NCBI GenBank assembly: GCA_024803745.1
Contig: JANJXV010000013.1
Span: forward strand, 56,941,602-57,005,601
Origin: Megascapheus bottae
Lineage: Eukaryota; Chordata; Mammalia; Rodentia; Geomyidae
Direction: 5' to 3'
Length of the DNA: 64,000 nucleotides
Part shown: in pieces, positions 58,311-64,000 of the stretch
Layout of the letters: each line of letters begins with the position of its first letter
Position numbering within the stretch: the stretch's first letter is position 1
The notes under the pieces: model-generated
The model's database searches: none
The model's input: only the letters and a program-made list of their open reading frames with translations
Told to the model about the DNA's origin: nothing
Position numbers and translations under genes: made by a program

Positions 58311-59081
58311 CTAACATGACGAAGGGAAACCCTGTCCAGGCCAGGCTAAGCTCTTCACGAGACCTTGTAAACAAGCAGTGAGCTTCTCCAGCTGGTAGAA
58401 GAACTCAAAATCTGAAGGCTTTGGAGACCCAGCCTGTTCTCTGGGGTCTGCAGGAAGAGGAATGGGGTGACTTCATGAAGCCAAAAGCCACCCGAGCTGT
58501 AGTCAGCAAAAGAAAGAGGCCCCAACTCCACAAACTTGGATTCTTCTAGCCAGCAAAGAGCCCAGCCTGCCTGGCCTCGAGAGACCCTGAGCAGGGACCC
58601 AAGCCGTGGTTCCAAGAACTTCCAGGCACCGAGTGTGCCCTCCTCTACCAGGCGGCTAAGGTCTGGATAGGAATCACCCGCCACCCCAAAATGCACTCAT
58701 GCTCCAACGTTTTGTTCCCCACGCAGACCCTCCCTGTTCTAAGTTGTCAAGGGGGCAGAACCCAACCGGGGCCACGTTTATGCTTTGTTACGGCAGTGCA
58801 ACACCAGAGGCCCTGTGCAGCCATGGCAGGCACTGTGCCCGGAAGTCCAGCCTGGCTCCTGCTAGCCCCTCTGCTCTCCATCCTCCCAGCCTGGTCCACT
58901 CTCCACGGAGCCTGTCTGTCTGGCGTCTCTCCCCTCCCCCGCCCTCAGCTCCCTTGAGGGTCACACAGGGACCAGTGCCTTCCTCCCTGAGGGCAGACAG
59001 GCGGTGGGTCAGGGCATTAAAATACGGTGTGGGTCCTGGAGCCACGCAAGGCCTTCCAGGTGTCCCATGGGACCCCGGTGG
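58305..59081 (-). other. TSPAN32: Probable TSPAN32 3'UTR
   Basis: From the TAG at 59082 the - strand continues about 770 bases to an AATAAA (tttatt on the + strand, 58305-58310). Just after the stop, a second frame still resembles the human C-terminus (GPMGHLEGLAWLQ). The AATAAA is the first clear signal downstream of the stop, but use by this gene is inferred. Confidence 0.5.
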
Positions 59082-62000
59082 CTAGAAAAAGGCCTCTGCT
59101 TCAGAAGGGCGTGGAGGCACAGGTCCATCCTGGAAACGCCTGAAGTGGCTGGGCTCCTGGCAGCCCCGGGCTCTGAAAAGCAAAGGGTACATGAGTGTCT
59201 GTGCCAGAATGTTCTGGAGGGAATGGCCAAACTATTTTCCAGAGCCCAGAAGGGCCAGGAGGGATGCTGGGTAGGAAGGCCCCGTGGCTAGCGCAGGGCG
59301 GGAGGGCTGGTAGAGCTCCGGGTAGCGGGTTGGGGTGACACTGGGGCAGAAGAGGACTTCAGGCTGCTGGGTCTGCATCCTCCCTGGGCCCGGGCACAGG
59401 GACCCCAGGGCTTCCCCGGTCAGGGCTCCTGGCCTGATCCCCGCCTCTCCATGTGGATGCTGGGGAGATGGCAGGTCAGGTGGGGGTCACTCGTCCCGCC
59501 GAGAAAGGGCAGCGGTGGGTGCCAGGGCAGGGCGTACCGTGAGGTCAGACTGTATCTGCCCTTGTGGTCCAGGCCATGGCCATTGAGGATAGCGAGCCAG
59601 AGGAAGGCGCTGAGCAGCATGGCATATGCCTGGAGGGGAAGGAGTGTTGGATGCCCGGGCGTTAACCGTGCCTGGGGTGGGGACCACACTTCCCTAAGAA
59701 CTTTCTAGACCTGGCCGCATTGGCAAGGGGTCCACTTGTCTTGGGGACAAAGGCTGCAGATACCGGGCCACCCACCCTGGCCAGTGGTCAGCCACTGCCT
59801 GGGCCCCGGGGAACCTGGTGCTGCCAGGAGCAGAGTCCTGGCCTGCAGCTGTACCCTGGGGCTCCCTGCTCTGCCCCTTGATCTGGGGCCACAGTCTGGC
59901 AGACATGCCGAGGGGCCATGTATAAGAGTGTGACGTACCGTGAGGGCCAGGCCAACGATAGTCAGGGTGGAGATGGCTGTGCCGTGTGTCCTCAGGAAGT
60001 CCCTGATGCTCTGCAGACAGTCCTGCAGGGGCCAGCGTGCATGGCACTCACCCTGGACTGTCCCTTCGTGTCCAGCACACACGGCCCAACCCCCAGTACC
60101 TTGGCCTGGGGCCATGGGCAATGGGGGTGTACAAGTGTCCAGGGGAAGCGTCCACCCTGACTTCCGGGAGAGGCTCGGAAGTAGTGACACCCAGGGGCCT
60201 GGCTGGCTCCCGTGGGGACCTCGGGACTGCTTGGGGTGGGGGCTTCTCTGAACGCCTCTGCAGTGGGCCCCACGCCCTTTCCGGGCATCCCTGACCTGGC
60301 CAGCACCTCAGTGTTGAGAACGTGCTGACTGGGAGATGACGGGGGGGGCGCTTGCCCCCATTCTCTGGGGGCCCAGTTCTGTCTGAGCCTCCAGTGCGTC
60401 CCAAAGCGAGATAGCTACAAGACTTCTCTCCCAGAAACAAGGAGACGGCCTGTCTGTGAGCCGCTCGGTGGTGGACATTGCTTTCTGGGCAGGAAGTGAC
60501 ATTTAGGAGAGATTGAGGAAGGTTCTGGATCACTGAGCCATAGCTAATGCCACTCGACCTCCCTGTGGGCAGGGGTCCTCCCTGGCCTTGCTGGCCTGTG
60601 TTCCTTGGCTCCCCCCCCGGGGCTCCCGTTCTGCAGTGGGGACCCCTGACTCTCAGCTGCTCCCCAGCGCCCAGCTCCTCGAGCCTTCAGGGCTGGGCCC
60701 GGAGCCATTCCCTATCCTCCCTAGCTTCTTGGAGGGAGGCCAGGCCCTGAGCCATGAGATAGAGTGGGATGGTGTCCAGAAAGGGGAGGGGGTGTGGAAA
60801 GCTGGGGCGGGGGCAGGACAGGTCATGTCCTGGCCCAGCTGATCCTCCAGCCTCACCTTGCCTAGTAGAATGACCTTCTAGCTGCTTCTTTTGGACCCCT
60901 GCCCCCACCCCTAAGTAGTTGGCCACCTGCTGGGTGGGGCCTGGGCCCTGGCACCTGTGTGGGAGCTTCCCCTAGGCAAGGGCCCCTCTGGCCCGGAGAA
61001 GGCCCAGGCCTGGAGTGTGGGAGGAAGGGAGGAGGGCAGGCCTCCTTCTGCAGAGGGACCCCCCCAGAAGCTCCCCTCTCATTTCACCCCTCTCTGGGTA
61101 CTCCAGGGCTCTGAGCCTTTAGGGTAGGCCCCAGAGGCATGGGCGGTCAAGGGGTTCCTGGCCCCAGGCGGGTCACCTGGCCAGCTTGCCCATCTTCCTC
61201 ACCCCATGGGCTCCTCCTCCCCCAGCGCCTCCCTCTCCTGGCCTCCTCTCCTCACCTCTCTCGCTGCCTCTGGGCCCTGACACAGGTTGGCCTCCCCCTT
61301 CCCCAGGAGTCCAAAAGGAGAGGTCTTTCCACAGCACCGGAACTGCACAAAACAGACCACAGAGCCACGTCAGGTGGGCAGAAAGGACAAGTGAGGAAAC
61401 TGAGGCACTAGAGGACAGATGACCTGGGTGGACTCCCTAGAGACCAGGGAACTCGGGGTGTCACAGGACTTCTGGGGTACCCGACACCCAGGCTGGTGTA
61501 GCCTGGCCCCTTCAACAGCCCCCCATGAATGTGGAGCACACCCCCCTCTCACAGCCAGCTGGGTCTGTGGAAGGCCACGTGGCAGGTCGCAGCAGGACGA
61601 GGGATCCCATTTGCCCTTGTGCTTACTGTCTCAGATTTGTTGTTTGCTTATTCAGTGCAAGTATTAGAGCTTGATCTCAGGGCCTGCGTGCTGTTTCTTA
61701 GGGTTTGTTTTTTTTTTTTTCCACTTAAGACTGGCACACTGCCACTTGAGCCACAGCTCCACTTCTGACTTTTTGGTGGTTAATTGGAATTAAGAGTTTC
61801 GTGGACTTTCCTGCCTGGGCTAGCTTCAAACCTCAGCCCCCCGAGTAGCCAGGATCACAGCCAGAGCTGCAGCCCCTGGCCAGTTACTTGTTATTTTGAA
61901 TGTAAGTCCTGCCCTTTTATCTCCAGCTGGGCCCACACACCCAGCAGCCAGCCTTATTCAGGGCCAAGGAGGCAGTAGTGCCCTGGGGTCTCCCTCTCTG

Positions 62001-62202
62001 CCTGACAGGCCGTCCAGCACCTGTCCCTGGAACCCTAGCAAGGCTGACCATCCCGCCAGCTGCCAGCACAGCCCAGGAAAGACCCCCATCCCCAGCCTAC
62101 CGTGTCCTGGATGGCAGCCAGCTCCTGGCATTGGGTGCCGGACGGGTTCCTCACCGCCTGGTCGTACACCAGGTCATAGGTGTCCAGCACAGCATCCTCC
62201 AT
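59082..62202 (-). CDS. TSPAN32: TSPAN32 (PHEMX/TSSC6), last five coding exons, 5' part absent
   Basis: TSPAN32 is a haematopoietic tetraspanin that restrains T-cell proliferation and supports platelet integrin signalling. Exons in transcript order are 62101-62202 (MEDAVLDTYDLVYDQAV), 61256-61342 (FRCCGKTSPFGLLGKGEANL, with the tetraspanin CCG motif), 59939-60022 (DCLQSIRDFLRTHGTAISTL), 59538-59629 (AYAMLLSAFLWLAILNGHGL, TM4) and 59082-59172 (RARGCQEPSHFRRFQDG, stop TAG). They join in frame to 151 residues: large extracellular loop, TM4 and cytosolic tail. All introns are GT-AG. Human has about 320 residues, so the N-terminal half (TM1-TM3) is missing; I found no convincing exon for it between 62203 and 64000 and expect it beyond the window. 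The tail ends earlier than in human, apparently after a frame change. Gene order next to CD81 supports the call. Confidence 0.88.
61645..61872 (-). mobile_element. Composite SINE in the TSPAN32 intron upstream of the CCG exon
   Basis: Reversed order: gagcttgatctcagggcctg, gccacttgagccacagctcc, ggttaattggaattaagagt, ccaggatcacagccagagct, with a T-run at 61710-61721. Confidence 0.9.
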
Positions 62203-64000
62203 CTGCACAGAGCACATGACAAGTCCCGCCCTGCAGCCCTGCCACCCATGGGTGCAGGGGACAGTTGCTTCTCCCCGGCATCCTTGCCGCCCTTTGGTGA
62301 CCCCAGGGACACTGAGGTTAAAGTTCAGGCTGGCCTCTGCCTCCTCCGTCAGCCTGAGTTTAGGTGGGCATTCAGGGACCAGCAAGGGAAGCCCTTCCTT
62401 GCTGCTTTTGGCACAGATGCTGGGGTGGGGGGGTGGCGCTGGGCCTGGTAAGGAGACTTCACTTCTCAAAGATGTCTGTAGCTCTAGAGTACCCAGAACC
62501 ACCCAGAACTCTGGACAGCTGGGCTCTGGGTAAAGAAGTCACAGGCACCGGAGCAGACAAACCCACTTAGGGCAGACAGGCAGGGGCTTAGTGATGGGGC
62601 CTGGCTGGCTCTGCCCACACCCAGCCAGCATCCCCAAATATCTTCTCATCAAATACTCTCCCAGGAAAGTCGCCCTGGCTTCCTCAGAGCTAGCTGGTCT
62701 CCTGGCCCTCTGATGCCGCCCTCTCTCTCTCTTACTATGCTGACAGCAGAGGGTGCTTGGCAGTAGGGATGAAAGGAGGGGGGCAGGGTGAATGGGAGTA
62801 GGGGTGAGTAGAAGGGGATGAGGGTGAATGCAGGATTCTCTTGTCTGCTCTGGTCACTCGTGCCTACAGCCTGGGGGTCTGAGGTGGGCAGCAGAGGTGC
62901 TTAGCTGACCCTGTCCAGGCCAGACACCCCCACAGGAGCTATTTGGGTCCTCTGTGCCAGGATGCCCAGGGACTGGCTAATCCCTGTCCATGCATCTCTG
63001 TGACTCATGCATCTCTGTGAGTCAGTCAGTCTGGCCCTAAGAGCAGGCGCCAAGTGTGACCACTGGAGGTCCTGGGCCAGCACCGCTCTCAGGCCTCGTC
63101 TCCTTCCGTCTCCTCTACTGCATTCTGGGGAGGCCTAGGGACCCTGGCAGCTCTTGAGTAAGTGGTGTGGGTTCCCTACCCACCTCCAGGGAGATAGCTA
63201 GTGCCCTGGGGCCCAGGACTCACCCGTAGAGCACGGCAGACACATGGCTAGGGCTTGGCTTGCTCGCCTGGCTCTGCCGAGTGCCCCAGGAGTTACTGAG
63301 AAGGCAGGGTCCACCTCAGGCCCCACAACAGGGCCTTGGGGTCCAGGCCAGGCCCAGCTCCTGACCCAGGCTTCACAGTCCTGGCACTGCAAGCGCCTAA
63401 GGCTGTGTGTGTCTTAGAAAAAGAAGGGCCAGGGCCAGGAGCGTTCTGCCAGTCACCCAGGGTCTCCACTCCTGCCAGCGTGGTTGGGGCTCCTGGGTCC
63501 CAGAACAGACCAGCTGTTCTCAGAAGGCTGGAGCTTGAGACCAGGTGTCCAGGCATCTCCTCTCCCCCAGACTTGTCCCCAGGGCAGGGGCTCCCAGTAC
63601 CTGGTCTTGGTCATTCCTTCATGCTGGACCTGCCTTCTGCCCCTGCTCAAGGGACCTGCTGCCAGGGAGCTGGGGGGGGGGGGTAGCTCTGGCCCGGGTG
63701 CACAGTGGCCATCAGCAAGGGAGTGGCAGCCACTGGGAGAGCCCAGAGCTTGCTCCAGTCATGAATTATTGAGACTGGGCATTCCATTTTCCCCAGTGCA
63801 GAGTCCCCATGGCCCTGTGGCTCTCAGGTGATGGCGAGAGTAATTAATAGGCAGAAGCTCTGGTCTCCTCATCTCTACCATGATCTGAACTATACTGGAA
63901 CCTCCCAGAGGCAGCTCCCAGGACAGGACTGGGGCGGTTGCAGGGGAGGGAGCGGGTGCACTCTCCTGGGGGAGTTGCAGGGGAGGGAGCGGGTGCACTC
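62203..64000 (-). other. TSPAN32 intron, 5' exon not found
   Basis: This stretch should be the intron upstream of the exon at 62101-62202. I looked on the - strand for the expected TM3 exon (a family segment with a LMA.GFLCF-like core ending in PTQ) and did not find it. The only weak candidate is around 63222-63297. The last 65 bases contain a direct repeat of about 26 bases that runs to the window edge. Confidence 0.5.
63935..64000 (+). repeat. Tandem repeat entering the right window edge
   Basis: gttgcaggggagggagcggg with gtgcactc occurs twice (about 63938-63965 and 63973-64000), separated by tcctggg-type sequence. More copies may follow outside. Confidence 0.75.

Noticed and set aside
58355..58696. 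113-residue minus-strand frame as the TSPAN32 last exon
   Set aside because: A better exon with correct phase, pyrimidine tract and human-like residues is at 59082-59172; the frame at 58.4-58.7 kb then falls in the 3'UTR.
59240..59400. Alternative TSPAN32 terminal exons after tgcag or ccccag acceptors
   Set aside because: The peptides do not resemble the family tail, while the exon at 59172 does.

Overview
This is mammalian nuclear DNA. It holds interrupted genes with GT-AG introns, CpG-island promoters, many tRNA/7SL-derived SINEs, an L1 fragment and microsatellites. The gene order TRPM5 (+), TSSC4 (-), CD81 (-), TSPAN32 (-) matches the region next to KCNQ1 on human 11p15.5 and mouse distal chromosome 7, read in the opposite direction. 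TRPM5 assembles to 1158 codons, the length I recall for mouse Trpm5. The dominant SINEs are B1-like left halves joined to an ID/tRNA-like right half, plus dimeric ID-like elements, which points to a rodent. A geomyoid rodent (kangaroo rat, pocket mouse or gopher) is my best guess, made from memory.

Layout. 1-7180: no recognised gene; a (GGAT)n tract, a (GGA)n purine tract and a few SINEs. 7181-20029: the complete TRPM5 coding region in 24 exons on the + strand, with two coding-region-adjacent minisatellites in introns 12 and 17. 20030-20850: convergent 3' ends of TRPM5 and TSSC4. 21048-21953: the TSSC4 coding exon on the - strand, with an 83-bp 5'UTR intron and a CpG-island promoter. 22748-37920: CD81, eight coding exons on the - strand with a 9.8-kb first intron and a TATA-containing CpG-island promoter near 38080. 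38.7-58.3 kb: intergenic, rich in SINEs (including a dense cluster at 40.3-43.8 kb) and L1 remnants. 58305-62202: the last five coding exons of TSPAN32 on the - strand; its 5' exons are not identified and probably lie beyond the right edge.

The genes do not form a pathway. TRPM5 is a calcium-activated cation channel of taste and other chemosensory cells, TSSC4 is a U5 snRNP assembly factor, and CD81 and TSPAN32 are tetraspanins of leukocyte membranes. They are linked because in mouse this block lies in the Kcnq1ot1-controlled imprinted domain. I found no CRISPR, no bacterial-type system and no clear undescribed gene. The most interesting items are the TRPM5 intronic minisatellites, which copy a splice donor or stay open in the exon frame, and the apparent frameshifted C-terminus of TSPAN32.
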